A stretch of DNA of 64,000 nucleotides from Acetobacteraceae bacterium. Lineage in GTDB: Bacteria > Pseudomonadota > Alphaproteobacteria > Acetobacterales > Acetobacteraceae. A model generated the notes under the pieces. The model was not told where the DNA came from, searched no databases, and saw only the letters and a program-made list of their open reading frames with translations. Of the stretch, positions 42,108 to 51,565 are shown piece after piece; the stretch's first letter is position 1, and each line of letters opens with the position of its first letter. Both the position numbers and the translations under genes were made by a program. The DNA lies in assembly GCA_004843165.1 (NCBI GenBank), contig CP039459.1, positions 124,001-188,000 of the forward strand, given 5' to 3'.

Positions 42108-44726
42108 TTATTTATTGTTAGGTGTCCAGCGTAAAACCGCTTCTTTCTCTGTTCGTTTTATTTTCAGCGTCAAACTTTTCTGAGCTGGCTGGTAGCTAAA
42201 TTTAACTTTCGCATCATTTAGGGTTACCATCTTTGGTTTTGAAATCCCATAAATGGTAATGGCCATTTCTTGCCACCATGGTGCACGATGACCTGTTGGC
42301 GCTTCTAAAGTCAACGTCCCCTTTCCATTTGAGCCAGAGATATTACCAGAGAAATTCTGTTTAAAATATTCTCCCTGTTCAAAAGCAAATGTATGTCCGT
42401 CATCATCATAAACCGAACCGGATAATCTAGGAGCGGCATAAACTGAAAGTTCCAACGGCCCTGAAGGTTTCTGCGCTGTATTCATCACGAGTGGCTGATG
42501 CGGAATAACAGAACCAGCACGAACATAAACAGGCAAATGATCTAATTTAGGAATTTCTTTCAACTTATGAGGAATATTATTTCCCTTAAGTGCAATCGAA
42601 ATACCACTATTAGCAAATCCTGAAGCTTCCTGCGTATTGGTTACTTTTTTATTTGTCCAATAATCAAACCATTCTCCAGGTGGCAAAATCACATTCCAAT
42701 TATCAACCTGTTCGACAAAAGGTCTTTTTGCAACAAGCAGATCAGGTCCAAACATAAATTCACCTGGGGCTAAACGATCTAGCGGGTAACCATCTGCGGA
42801 AGCGTCGGGATATTGATAAAATAATGCTCGCATCATCGGCTCCCCTGTTTGGGAAGCATTTTCCGCTAACGTATAAATATATGGCATCAGGCGATAACGT
42901 TCCTGAATATAACGTTTTCGGATATTTTCCTGTTTTTTTCCATCAACCCAAGGCTCCTGATCACGTGTTGGGCTATCTGAATGATTATCCGCAATTGGGG
43001 TAAACATGCCGAGCTCGATCCATTCTGTTAACAGTTCCGGACTTGGGGAACCTGTAAAGCCGCCAATATTTGCACCAACAAAAGGAAAGCCCGAAAGACC
43101 TAAACTAATCTGAACAGGTGTACTGAGACGTAAACTATTCCATGTGGAGGAATTATCGCCTGTCCACGTTACGCTATAACGCTGCCCACCAGCATAACTT
43201 GCCCGTGTCATCACAAAAGGGCGCTCTGTCGGGTGTAATCTCAAAACGCCATCATGCGTCGCCCGCGCATTTTCCATACCGAAAACATTATGAATTTCTG
43301 CATGGGAGGCCTTACGAGGGGTCATATCATCACTTGAAATCTGGTGCACAATATCCAGAGGCATTGTGCCACCTGGCCCATTGAAAACAGATGGCTCATT
43401 CATATCATTCCAAAAGCCTGCAACCTCTTTCAAATGAGATTCTGTATATAAATCCCCCCAATACTTACGGGCTTTTGCATCTGTAAAATCTGGGAAAACA
43501 GAATCTCCCGGCCAAACTTTTCCGACATATTCACTCCCATCTGGATTATGGGCAAAAACATCTAACATATGTCCTTTGTCATAAGGCATATAATGCGCAC
43601 TAGAAAGTTTTGCGACATGCAAATCTGTAATGGCAACCGTTTGAATGCCTTCTTTTTTGAGATCAGAAACCATTTTCTCGAAATCAGGAAAGGCCTTACG
43701 GTTCACGGTAAAAGGACGTTTTTGATCCTGAAAATCAATATCAAGCCAAATAGCGTCCGCTGGAATATGATCCTTTTGAAATCTTCGAACGATTGATTTT
43801 ACTTTATTTTCATCCCCATAAGAGTAACGGGATTGATGATAGCCAAAAGCCCATTTTGGAGGTAATGCGGCTTTACCTGTTAAGTCACTATATTGCCGAA
43901 TAACATCCGCAGGCGTTGGCCCCATCATCACATAATAATCAATAAACCCGCCATCAGCACCAAAGCGCATCTCATTAAGATTGCTAACACCAAAATCAAA
44001 CACACTGCGAAAAGTATTATCCATAAAGATTCCTGAAGCTTTTCCATGCTCAAAAATCATAAAAAAGGGAATATCTTTGTAAAGCGGTTCTTGGCGTTCT
44101 TGAAAGAAATAAGGATCAGTATTCCAGTTTTGATGCACATAACCACGTTGATCCAAGGGGGCATTTTTATCCCCTAAACCAAAAATATGCGCATCTTTAT
44201 CCAGATTTTTTACCAGTCGAAAACCATCCTTCTCATTTTCAAACGGCTTGCCTTGATCGAGAATAGCTGGCGCATCTTTTACTGGGCGGATATCAACCGC
44301 CCCTGTTTTTGAATTTATCGATAGAATACCACCTGGAATCTTTAAACTGAGCTTTGTTTTATCTGTTTGCGCCGCAAAGAGATTTTTACGTATATCAGCA
44401 GGAACAGCCCATGATTCATCTGGTGGCAGTTGACCGTTTCGTCCAATACGAACACGAAAAACATTCGCATTTACCGCCTGAACACAAATAACAACTTTAT
44501 TCTTGCGAACAGTTAAAAGACCAGACTTATTTTCTTCAATGCCAAAAGGCGAAAGATTTGATTGGTGATGTGGAAAAATACCGGATTTTTCTGATTCCTT
44601 TAGATGATTTTGGGAGGCAGACGCAGGAAAAACGGTACAAGAAAGCAGTAAAAAACCCGCTGACAAAGAGGAAAATAAGAAAGAAAAATGAAAAAATTTC
44701 CCCTGTTTTGTCTTCCGGCAATACAT
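42108..44726 (-). CDS. secreted GH31 alpha-glucosidase
   Basis: An 872-residue glycoside hydrolase family 31 enzyme. A signal region (hydrophobic to about residue 35, ending FPASAS) shows export. An N-terminal beta domain is followed by the TIM barrel: [26 protein letters not shown], the nucleophile motif FWNDMNEPS with Asp441, and [19 protein letters not shown] with the acid/base Asp; C-terminal beta domains contain [11 protein letters not shown]31 enzymes release glucose from alpha-glucosides such as maltose-type or sucrose-isomer sugars; the exact substrate cannot be read. I start at ATG 44726 (GGAG 9 bases upstream) rather than GTG 44741. It is a single gene. Confidence 0.92.
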   Translation of the reverse strand: MYCRKTKQGKFFHFSFLFSSLSAGFLLLSCTVFPASASQNHLKESEKSGIFPHHQSNLSPFGIEENKSGLLTVRKNKVVICVQAVNANVFRVRIGRNGQLPPDESWAVPADIRKNLFAAQTDKTKLSLKIPGGILSINSKTGAVDIRPVKDAPAILDQGKPFENEKDGFRLVKNLDKDAHIFGLGDKNAPLDQRGYVHQNWNTDPYFFQERQEPLYKDIPFFMIFEHGKASGIFMDNTFRSVFDFGVSNLNEMRFGADGGFIDYYVMMGPTPADVIRQYSDLTGKAALPPKWAFGYHQSRYSYGDENKVKSIVRRFQKDHIPADAIWLDIDFQDQKRPFTVNRKAFPDFEKMVSDLKKEGIQTVAITDLHVAKLSSAHYMPYDKGHMLDVFAHNPDGSEYVGKVWPGDSVFPDFTDAKARKYWGDLYTESHLKEVAGFWNDMNEPSVFNGPGGTMPLDIVHQISSDDMTPRKASHAEIHNVFGMENARATHDGVLRLHPTERPFVMTRASYAGGQRYSVTWTGDNSSTWNSLRLSTPVQISLGLSGFPFVGANIGGFTGSPSPELLTEWIELGMFTPIADNHSDSPTRDQEPWVDGKKQENIRKRYIQERYRLMPYIYTLAENASQTGEPMMRALFYQYPDASADGYPLDRLAPGEFMFGPDLLVAKRPFVEQVDNWNVILPPGEWFDYWTNKKVTNTQEASGFANSGISIALKGNNIPHKLKEIPKLDHLPVYVRAGSVIPHQPLVMNTAQKPSGPLELSVYAAPRLSGSVYDDDGHTFAFEQGEYFKQNFSGNISGSNGKGTLTLEAPTGHRAPWWQEMAITIYGISKPKMVTLNDAKVKFSYQPAQKSLTLKIKRTEKEAVLRWTPNNK

Positions 44727-44852
44727 TCTAAAATTCTCCACTATCCATGACGGTCAAAATAACCGAGTTTTTTGATTTCTTCATACAGTGCCCTTTTAGC
44801 CTCAAAGGGAAAAGACGTTCTTTGTTAAAAAGTTCAAAAAAATGAATAATCA

Positions 44853-44885
44853 AAAGGAAACTTACTAATTTTTATTGTTTCCTTT
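44853..44885. other. small hairpin in the promoter region of two divergent genes
   Basis: AAAGGAAAC and GTTTCCTTT form a 9-bp stem over 15 bases. No T-run follows on the plus strand. It could be a regulatory structure in the leader of the lipoprotein gene or a chance repeat. Confidence 0.25.
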
Positions 44886-44937
44886 ACGATAGAGAGGCAA
44901 ATATTTTCCCTTTTCAGCCCTTTTTGACGGATATTTC

Positions 44938-45543
44938 ATGAAATTATTCTGTAAAGTTTTTTCCATCAGTCTTGTTTCAGCTTTTTTTGCCTCATCCTGC
45001 AGCACATTGATGCCAGAAACAAAAAATCTTCCTCCTGGAGCCGAATGGCAAGAGGCCACACCTCACTTGATTGGAACCTCTCTACCAGACAGCGGAAACC
45101 TCTCTTTTAATATTCAAACGCTTGCAGAAAAATCTTTCATTACAGCAGGAAAACCATGGAAAGGATATTATGCTGAAATAGACGTGCGCAAAGCACATTC
45201 CCCTAACGGCAAAATACAGACTTGGGTGCCATATAGCTGCTTTTTTTCCAATCTAAAACAGCCTCCAATTTCAGAAATTGCACGTTATAACATTACACCG
45301 CCAGCACTTTCTCTTTTTTATACAATATCACCAAAAGACTATCTTTATAATAAAGCCTATAGCAAATCCTCTATTTGGGATATTTTCGGCCATGCAAGGG
45401 AAAATGATAGCGAGAGCAATGATTCCAAGCATAACGAAACAACCACACAGGCAAAAATCGCAATGTTTCCTAATACGATCGTTAAAGGAACGTTTGGCTC
45501 CCCTAAAACCTATTTGGCATGTAGTGCCGGAAAAATAAGCTAA
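44938..45543 (+). CDS. lipoprotein, unknown function
   Basis: A 201-residue protein with a signal peptide and lipobox ASSC (Cys21). The mature part has a few aromatic-rich segments (WKGYYAEIDVRKAH, LSFNIQTLAEKSFITAGKPW) and paired cysteines near 101 and 196. No family is recognised. It ends in the border of the tRNA duplication; 38 bases separate it from the first tRNA on the other strand. Confidence 0.6.
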   Translation: MKLFCKVFSISLVSAFFASSCSTLMPETKNLPPGAEWQEATPHLIGTSLPDSGNLSFNIQTLAEKSFITAGKPWKGYYAEIDVRKAHSPNGKIQTWVPYSCFFSNLKQPPISEIARYNITPPALSLFYTISPKDYLYNKAYSKSSIWDIFGHARENDSESNDSKHNETTTQAKIAMFPNTIVKGTFGSPKTYLACSAGKIS

Positions 45544-45579
45544 AGGAGATAGATATTTTAAATTTTTAGAAAGATGGAA

Positions 45580-45656
45580 TGGTGCGCCCTGGTGGATTCG
45601 AACCACCGACCCACAGCTTAGAAGGCTGTTGCTCTATCCTGCTGAGCTAAGGGCGC
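45580..45656 (-). tRNA. tRNA-Arg(TCT), copy 1
   Basis: Acceptor GCGCCCT pairs with AGGGCGC, followed by A and an encoded CCA. The anticodon loop CTTCTAA gives TCT (reads AGA). The D-arm (TAGCTCAGCAGGATAGAGCA) and T-arm (GGTTCGAATCC) are intact. 77 nt. Confidence 0.95.
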
Positions 45657-45728
45657 TCAAAAGCCAAGACAAAAATCCTGCGCTAGAAAAACAAAAAGAT
45701 TCCTAAAAAGGAATCTTCTTTTAAAGAA

Positions 45729-45805
45729 TGGTCGGGGCGAGAGGATTCGAACCTCCGGCCCTCTGCTCCCAAAGCAGATGCGCTACCAGGCTGCGCTACG
45801 CCCCG
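45729..45805 (-). tRNA. tRNA-Pro(TGG), copy 1
   Basis: Acceptor CGGGGCG pairs with CGCCCCG, then A and encoded CCA. The anticodon loop TTTGGGA gives TGG. T-loop GGTTCGAATCC is intact. 77 nt. It lies 72 bases 5' of tRNA-Arg on the same strand. Confidence 0.95.
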
Positions 45806-45933
45806 AATTCCTCTCCCTTTTAGTCTTTCTTCGACATACTCGCAAGCGTTTTTCTTTTAAAAAATAAAAAATTCTACAAAAAAGAATTTCTTCTAAAGAG
45901 GAAAAGAGATTTTAAATTTTTAGAAAGATGGAA

Positions 45934-46010
45934 TGGTGCGCCCTGGTGGATTCGAACCACCGACCCACAGCTTAGAAGGCTGTTGCTCTATCCTGCTGAG
46001 CTAAGGGCGC
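45934..46010 (-). tRNA. tRNA-Arg(TCT), copy 2
   Basis: Identical to the copy at 45580-45656, including the encoded CCA and anticodon TCT. Confidence 0.95.
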
Positions 46011-46082
46011 TCAAAAGCCAAGATAAAAATCCTGCGCTAGAAAAACAAAAAGATTCCTAAAAAGGAATCTTCTTTTAAAGAA

Positions 46083-46159
46083 TGGTCGGGGCGAGAGGAT
46101 TCGAACCTCCGGCCCTCTGCTCCCAAAGCAGATGCGCTACCAGGCTGCGCTACGCCCCG
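46083..46159 (-). tRNA. tRNA-Pro(TGG), copy 2
   Basis: Identical to the copy at 45729-45805, including the encoded CCA and anticodon TGG. Confidence 0.95.
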
Positions 46160-46225
46160 AATTCCTCTCCCTTTTAGTCTTTCTTCGACATACTCGCAAG
46201 TTATTTTTTCGGCTTTTAATGTTTT

Positions 46226-46717
46226 TTATTCATCTCTTGAAAGCGGTGGCGCAAAAGACGGCGCTGTGTCCCAAGGAAATAAAATCCATGTATCCTGAGG
46301 CACTTCACGAATAAAATAATCGGTTAAATCTTTGCCATCCGGTTTTGCATACAGACATGCAAAAGCAGCCTTCGGAAGCATATCGCGTACAAATTTTGCA
46401 GTAACCCCTGAATCAACGAGATCATCCACCAAAAGCCAGCCTTCTCCGTCACCACAATCGACAGGTGCTTTTAAAACTTTTGGCTCACCACGTGTTCCTG
46501 CCTCATGGGTATAGGTGGCAACAGAAATCGTATCAACGACACGACATCCCAATTCTCTTGCTAAAATAGCTGCTGGAATCAAGCCACCCCGGGTAATTGC
46601 AATGAGACCTTTGAATTTATTTGGATACGCTTTCATAAGTCTTTCAGAAAGTGTTCGTGCATCTCTATGAAATTCATCCCAACTGATCGTTAAGTATTTA
46701 ACTTTATCTGAACTCAT
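46226..46717 (-). CDS. gpt: xanthine/guanine phosphoribosyltransferase
   Basis: A 163-residue type I phosphoribosyltransferase for purine salvage. It has the PRPP loop [19 protein letters not shown] near residue 93-112, an N-terminal [21 protein letters not shown], and the C-terminal substrate hood [14 protein letters not shown], which is the Gpt form (xanthine and guanine) rather than Hpt. It is 91 bases downstream of the secreted nuclease gene on the same strand; whether they share a transcript is not shown. Confidence 0.93.
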   Translation of the reverse strand: MSSDKVKYLTISWDEFHRDARTLSERLMKAYPNKFKGLIAITRGGLIPAAILARELGCRVVDTISVATYTHEAGTRGEPKVLKAPVDCGDGEGWLLVDDLVDSGVTAKFVRDMLPKAAFACLYAKPDGKDLTDYFIREVPQDTWILFPWDTAPSFAPPLSRDE

Positions 46718-46808
46718 TCTGGTGTCCCGTTGCTTGCATTAAGAATATCCTCTCCCCCACATGAAACATCTAATAACTTAATTTTATAAAAAGAAAAATC
46801 ACAGATAT

Positions 46809-47558
46809 TTAGAAGTTTGGCTTTTCTGCCTTTTTCATCTTTAATTTTTCAATAAAAAGTGCTGGAAACGGCTCAATACCCGTTAATTTTATCATCTGTG
46901 ACAAATTCATCCTGCGGCAAAAAGATTTTTCACCATTTTCACACATCAGAACCCAAGCCTCTTTCTCTTCAGGTAAATAAATAGCCTTCCACATTGCCGA
47001 AGCAATTTTAACCTTTCCAGCACCGATCTCACCCATTGAATGTAAAAAGGCGGAGCCTGTCACGACATAAACCTCACCATCTTTAACAGCATCAGAGCGT
47101 GTTTCCTGTTCAATATGCTCCCACGGACCTGAATTCATTTTCCCATTTTGCGGCATGACATTTGTCAAAGCATAGGTCTCATAACGACTTTTCCAGTCGG
47201 GCATATCACCACTTGGCGTAAGATGTCCCCTCACCCAGCCTGACTTACGATAATCATTAAGATGCGCCTCTTCATAGGTAGGGATGCGGTGATCCTCATG
47301 AAAATTGGCACGCCCATGCAAGGCACGTGCTTTTTCAATTTCTGATCTGGTTAAGTGTTCCGCACTCCAAAGCGGATCATGAAAGTCAAGATTATAGCCA
47401 ACTGCAAATTCCTCATTACACAGCAAAATAGCCTCTTGTGGTGTTTTAGGCTTCAAGCCACCTAAGAAAAAATTTGGACAACTCTCTGCCATTGAAACAA
47501 AAGGAAAAACGAGAAGAATACTGGGAATTAATGCAAATGAATATTTTTTAAAACTCAT
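46809..47558 (-). CDS. secreted DNA/RNA non-specific endonuclease
   Basis: A 249-residue NUC-family (beta-beta-alpha-metal) nuclease with a signal peptide (to about AES at residue 26). The active-site block is VRGHLTPSGDM near 112 (DRGHLAP in most members; the His general base is kept, the first Asp is Val), followed by TNVMPQNGKMNSGPWEHIE carrying the metal-binding Asn, and VYVVTGSAF. Four Cys suggest disulfides. Such enzymes degrade extracellular DNA and RNA. It is the last gene of a five-gene operon and overlaps its neighbour by 4 bp. Confidence 0.88.
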   Translation of the reverse strand: MSFKKYSFALIPSILLVFPFVSMAESCPNFFLGGLKPKTPQEAILLCNEEFAVGYNLDFHDPLWSAEHLTRSEIEKARALHGRANFHEDHRIPTYEEAHLNDYRKSGWVRGHLTPSGDMPDWKSRYETYALTNVMPQNGKMNSGPWEHIEQETRSDAVKDGEVYVVTGSAFLHSMGEIGAGKVKIASAMWKAIYLPEEKEAWVLMCENGEKSFCRRMNLSQMIKLTGIEPFPALFIEKLKMKKAEKPNF

Positions 47559-48532
47559 CTACTGACCGCATTTTCCTGCTGATTGCTCTGTTGAAAATGC
47601 CATAAACTTCCATCCTCCTTTGCTAAAAGCTTGAAATAAGCTTTTTCCCCAGTCCCTATATTTTGCGGCAAAATACCCGATTGAATTTTTTTCCAAAGTT
47701 CCGGTTCCTGCGCCTCTGTGGAGTGCGCCTCTACCATTCCCTGCACACATTTCCCTGTTGTCTTTAGATCAAAAAAACTATGATCTGACATCGTAACTCT
47801 CAAAGTTTCCCCACTACATTTGAAAGATTCACTTTCAGGTACCATCACAATCATAATATCGCCGGGATTTTGGGATAAGGATTGCGGCATTCTGAAAATT
47901 TGAACAACGACACGACTTGTTTCTGTAATCGCCTCATAGGCCAATGTCGGGAAGCTACCGCTTTTCACTTTTGTTGCACGAAATACCCATTTTGAAGAAA
48001 AAATCTTTTCCTGATTTGGATTTTCTGTTTCAGCAATATTTAGCTTATTTTCATTCTGGAAAGCAGACAGTCCCTGTGTCTCTGTTGATTGCAAAACAAG
48101 ATAATGGCTATTTTGCCGAATACCGGAAGGCAATGACCCTTTTTGGATTTCCTGCCAAATTTCTTTTGCTTGCTCCTGCGTAGAGTGCAGCTCTATAACT
48201 CCCTGTTTACAGGCGGTATCTGTTGGAAATTCAAATAATTTTCCATCCATCATAGCAACAGTTAAAGGCACACCATCACATTGAAATGTCCCTTGTGTCA
48301 GAGCGATAACCATCCCATCCCCTTCTTTAATAACAGAAGGCGGCGCTCTATAAATCTGAACACTTGCTTTTATCGTGTTGTCTTGTCCACGCCAGCTCAA
48401 AAAAGGAATAGAAAGTCCCTGAACCTGACGCTTTCCAAAATCCCAAGGAGACGACAGTACCATTTGGGCATGCGCCTGTTGCATCCATAAAAACAATATC
48501 AGAAAGCAAAATATGGTTTGTTTTATAAACAT
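47555..48532 (-). CDS. exported protein with two tandem copies of one domain (array member D)
   Basis: A 325-residue protein with a signal peptide (ending QAHA, about residue 22) and two repeats of a roughly 140-residue domain (about 23-160 and 175-320). Each holds a Cys before a hydrophobic strand (TFQCDGVPLTV / SFKCSGETLRV), a second Cys about 24 residues on (CKQGVIELHST / CVQGMVEAHST), a tryptophan helix (EIWQEIQKGSLP / ELWKKIQSGILP) and a closing beta strand. The pattern FxTDxxCxQGxxELxS recalls the IalB (invasion-associated locus B) fold, but this is a guess. It overlaps the nuclease gene by 4 bp. Function is unknown. Confidence 0.7.
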   Translation of the reverse strand: MFIKQTIFCFLILFLWMQQAHAQMVLSSPWDFGKRQVQGLSIPFLSWRGQDNTIKASVQIYRAPPSVIKEGDGMVIALTQGTFQCDGVPLTVAMMDGKLFEFPTDTACKQGVIELHSTQEQAKEIWQEIQKGSLPSGIRQNSHYLVLQSTETQGLSAFQNENKLNIAETENPNQEKIFSSKWVFRATKVKSGSFPTLAYEAITETSRVVVQIFRMPQSLSQNPGDIMIVMVPESESFKCSGETLRVTMSDHSFFDLKTTGKCVQGMVEAHSTEAQEPELWKKIQSGILPQNIGTGEKAYFKLLAKEDGSLWHFQQSNQQENAVSR

Positions 48533-48550
48533 TCTCTTCCTTTCTATCCG

Positions 48551-49348
48551 TTACGCAAAAGGAAAAAAATTGGTCACCTCAACAGGCGCTTTTCCCCACT
48601 CAACATTATCAAGACTATCTTGATTTAAGGCTGTGGCCTGAATGTACCATCCCTGAATATTTGCAAGCAGCGCCGGATCTGTTTTAGCGGAAGAAACCTT
48701 CTGATACCATAAAAGTATTTCTTCTGACTTATGATTAGAATCAAAATATAAACGAACGGCCCGTTTTCCCTCTGAAATCAAAACCGGCAGAGCGCCTACT
48801 GCCAGCGTACCAGAAAGTTTAATACTTTCTGTCGGATTTGTGCCGAACTTATGAAAATTTTTACCGCATTTTTCAATTGCAAAAGGGACAGACTGGCCAT
48901 TATTAAACCACATCAAAAGCGGTGTCTCTTTTGCTGCAGGACATGAAAAAAAATCTTTGTGCAGACGTAGCGCAATCGCCTGACCAACCCCTTCAGCACG
49001 TAGTGGCATAACTTCCCAGCGGAGCTTTACCTGTTCCGAAAGTGACATGATCGCTGGGAGCGAATAATCAACCTGCCCTGCAAAATCATTGATTCCATGT
49101 TGCCATCCCTCAAGATGAACTTCGGAAACAATCTCAAACTGTTTCCAAAAAGAATCTCCCAAAACTTTGGGCGGTGGTGCCTGAGATTGCGTTTGAAAAT
49201 GCCTCGCAGAACGATGCTTTTCCAGCTTACTTTCATAACGTGAATAAGAAGACCATAGACCAAAACTAACGACCCAGGCACATAAAGTTAAAGAGGCGAA
49301 AATAACCAATAAAAAAGAAAAATAGCCTCTTATTTTTTTGACAGCCAT
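48551..49348 (-). CDS. membrane-anchored exported protein (array member C)
   Basis: A 265-residue protein with a short basic tip and one membrane segment (about residues 9-31) that is probably uncleaved. The outer part has a Cys followed by LLMWFNNGQSVPFAIEKC, then the signature VGALPVLISEGK and ILLWYQK. The same signature is seen in the next two genes upstream. No known domain is recognised. It lies 18 bases from member D and 2 bases from member B, in the same operon. Confidence 0.65.
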   Translation of the reverse strand: MAVKKIRGYFSFLLVIFASLTLCAWVVSFGLWSSYSRYESKLEKHRSARHFQTQSQAPPPKVLGDSFWKQFEIVSEVHLEGWQHGINDFAGQVDYSLPAIMSLSEQVKLRWEVMPLRAEGVGQAIALRLHKDFFSCPAAKETPLLMWFNNGQSVPFAIEKCGKNFHKFGTNPTESIKLSGTLAVGALPVLISEGKRAVRLYFDSNHKSEEILLWYQKVSSAKTDPALLANIQGWYIQATALNQDSLDNVEWGKAPVEVTNFFPFA

Positions 49349-49350
49349 TC

Positions 49351-50103
49351 TTAACCCCTCTTCATATCCTTACGATTTAACACTTTTTTGCGCTGTTTTT
49401 TTTCTTCTTTTACACGTTTTTTATCTAATGCTTCCATTTTCGAAAGAATATGCTTTTGAAGGCTCATATTATTCTGAGGATTGCTTGCCTTTTGATACCA
49501 AAGAAGCGCCTCATTTCCTTCCGGCGTTTCATTATAACGCAACCGTAACCCTGCTTTTCCCTGTGAAATCAAAACAGGTAACGCACCCGTCTGAATAATT
49601 TTGCTAAGTTTCAGACTCTCATTTTCATCACTAAGGACAGCAAATACTGGGCGATCCACCCATTTTACCTGAGAAAAACCGATAGATTCTCCATTATCGA
49701 ACCAAAGACGAATAGGCACATTACCTGTCGGATGAAAATCAGCCCGTCCTAAAAATAAAACAACCTGCTGTCCAATCCCAATATGCAGAAGAGGCATTAC
49801 CTGAAAAACAACAAGTGGATAATCCGCAATAAAATCCAATGAAGGCAAAGAACATCCAACAAGAGATGCAAAATCATTCGCTTTTTCACGCTGCCACTGG
49901 GTTTCTTTTGTCCGAAAAATATTAAAACGGCGCCAAAAATTTGAATCTAAACCTTGAGAGGCCTTACTCAACACCTCAGATTCTGATGGCGGCTTTAAAG
50001 AAGGCTGTGCTGCATAAAGAGGCGTAACGATTAGAAAGCCACTCAAAAAAGAAAGAGTTACGCCAATCCGTAAGCTTAAAGAGAAATTTTTTAAAAATTT
50101 CAT
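49351..50103 (-). CDS. exported protein (array member B)
   Basis: A 250-residue protein with an N-terminal signal region (ending PLYAA, about residue 32). Motifs are IRLWFDNGESIGF, TGALPVLISQGK and ALLWYQKASNP. The C-terminal 35 residues are very basic (KKRVKEEKKQRKK), unlike the others. It lacks the Cys pair seen in A, C and D. It overlaps member A by 4 bp. Function is unknown. Confidence 0.65.
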   Translation of the reverse strand: MKFLKNFSLSLRIGVTLSFLSGFLIVTPLYAAQPSLKPPSESEVLSKASQGLDSNFWRRFNIFRTKETQWQREKANDFASLVGCSLPSLDFIADYPLVVFQVMPLLHIGIGQQVVLFLGRADFHPTGNVPIRLWFDNGESIGFSQVKWVDRPVFAVLSDENESLKLSKIIQTGALPVLISQGKAGLRLRYNETPEGNEALLWYQKASNPQNNMSLQKHILSKMEALDKKRVKEEKKQRKKVLNRKDMKRG

Positions 50104-50750
50104 TTCCCTTCCCCCATAAGATCTTTATTCACCTTAGGGTTTGTCACCATACGATACCAATTAATGTCACGCACCTCTTTGGGAGCTAGTTGACTTCTGA
50201 CAATGACACCGAGATTTCCCTGCGACAATAAAACGGGAAGTCCGCCATGATTTGTAATAACAGCGAGTTTTTCTTCATCTTTGGTAGAAGATTGTTGATT
50301 CAACACGTTATTTTTATCGCAAACAGGAGGTGTCAAATCAATATATTCTTGCGTACTAAACCACAAACGCAATGATTCGCCGCCACAACTAAAAAAATCT
50401 CCACTAATTTGAACCAAAGCTTTCTGAGCAGAGCCGATAGGCGATTTTGAGCTCAAAGAAAGTACCATATCCCCCCCTTGCTCTGAGTGCCATGTTAGCA
50501 CTGGCAATTTTGATTTTATTTTCACATCCATTTTTTTAGATGGCTTCCCCCAAACCCCTGTCATTTGAGCAAAAATATTCATCTTTCCCAAGGGACTATC
50601 TTTGGCAATAAGATCAGGTTCTGGTTTCTCTTTTGGAGATGTTCTGGCCTCATGATGAGGATTTTGTACGTCGCCGTAACTTAAAGAGGGTAAAAAGAAA
50701 CAAGCGGACAGAAAAAAATAAGGAGATTTTTGCCATATTTTTTTTAACAT
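50100..50750 (-). CDS. exported protein (array member A, operon start)
   Basis: A 216-residue protein with a signal peptide (ending LSYG, about residue 26). It has FFSCGGESLRLWFSTQEYIDLTPPVC, then HGGLPVLLSQGN and INWYRMVTNP. This is the first gene of the operon, preceded by a 150-base region shared with the divergent lipoprotein gene at 50901. Function is unknown; see findings for the shared family pattern. Confidence 0.65.
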   Translation of the reverse strand: MLKKIWQKSPYFFLSACFFLPSLSYGDVQNPHHEARTSPKEKPEPDLIAKDSPLGKMNIFAQMTGVWGKPSKKMDVKIKSKLPVLTWHSEQGGDMVLSLSSKSPIGSAQKALVQISGDFFSCGGESLRLWFSTQEYIDLTPPVCDKNNVLNQQSSTKDEEKLAVITNHGGLPVLLSQGNLGVIVRSQLAPKEVRDINWYRMVTNPKVNKDLMGEGK

Positions 50751-50900
50751 AAGAGATATTGACCTTTTCTTGCTTCTAAATCTGCTAAAGTAGAGACGAA
50801 CATTTTTATTTTTATCTATTTCTTCACAAGCTACAAAATATTACTTACATCTTTTAAGGAATTAAATTTTGCGCCACTTCTTTGTCATGAGCGTTTTTCT

Positions 50901-51551
50901 ATGCTTTTAAAATATTTCTCTGCCCACTCCTCCTTAAAGAAACTTGGGTTAAGTGCTCTTGCTCTTTCCTGTTCGCTTTCTTTAACAGGCTGTATGGTTT
51001 CCGATCAGGAGAAAGATCCGGGATCTGCACATAATGCCTATTTTAAAAGCCCTGAATTTTTAGCCCTGATTAACGACTCTGTTGGCAAGGAAAATGGCGT
51101 TCCTGCAGGTGTTATCCGTGTAAACAAACTCGGTTCCGTCAGTCTAACACGCTTAAGTGAGATTGGAATCAATTTTGGCAAGAACAGTTCAGAACTTATG
51201 AGCCGCTATGCGGAACTCGAATTTCAAGGCGATGCACACCAAGGTGGCGTTTTAACCGAAGTTGAAGCTGGTGTTGGCCACGGCCCCATCATTTATTGGG
51301 TGCCCGACTCAGAGATCTTGGCGCATCTTTCCAAAGAAGATGAGGCTTCAAGACAAGCGAGTGAAGGTAAAGAAAAGGCACATCCCCGTTTTGGAGATCC
51401 TTTCCTTTCCACTTGTGTTGCCCGTGTGACAGCGCAGGGTTTCGAAGAGGAATATCCGTTTGAGGCTTGGCATTATTGTGCCGATCCCAGCACGCCCAAA
51501 GACCTTACCCCTCGTGTGAACGGTTTTTTAAGAAAATTGGGGATTAAATAA
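50901..51551 (+). CDS. lipoprotein, unknown function
   Basis: A 216-residue protein with a signal peptide and a good lipobox (LTGC, Cys31). The mature part is acidic, with YWVPDSEILAHLSKEDEASRQASEG and paired Cys near 173 and 193. No family is recognised. It is divergent from the exported-protein operon. The start at ATG 50901 fits the signal peptide. Confidence 0.6.
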   Translation: MLLKYFSAHSSLKKLGLSALALSCSLSLTGCMVSDQEKDPGSAHNAYFKSPEFLALINDSVGKENGVPAGVIRVNKLGSVSLTRLSEIGINFGKNSSELMSRYAELEFQGDAHQGGVLTEVEAGVGHGPIIYWVPDSEILAHLSKEDEASRQASEGKEKAHPRFGDPFLSTCVARVTAQGFEEEYPFEAWHYCADPSTPKDLTPRVNGFLRKLGIK

Positions 51552-51565
51552 TAATCCCCTTTGTT

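Larger units (their letters stand above)
45555..45846. repeat. 292-bp direct repeat, copy 1 (tRNA-Arg + tRNA-Pro)
   Basis: This segment recurs at 45909-46200, offset by 354 bases. I see one base difference (C in copy 1, T in copy 2, in the AAGACAAAAATCC stretch between the two tRNAs). It holds both tRNA genes with their spacer. The pair looks like a recent tandem duplication. Confidence 0.9.
45909..46200. repeat. 292-bp direct repeat, copy 2 (tRNA-Arg + tRNA-Pro)
   Basis: Second copy of the segment at 45555-45846, with a 62-base unique AT-rich spacer between the copies. Identity breaks right after CGCAAG at both 3' ends. Confidence 0.9.

Noticed and set aside
45555-46200. tRNA repeat as an integration (att) site
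   Set aside because: No integrase or mobile gene is present, and both copies hold complete tRNA genes rather than a 3' fragment; simple duplication explains it.
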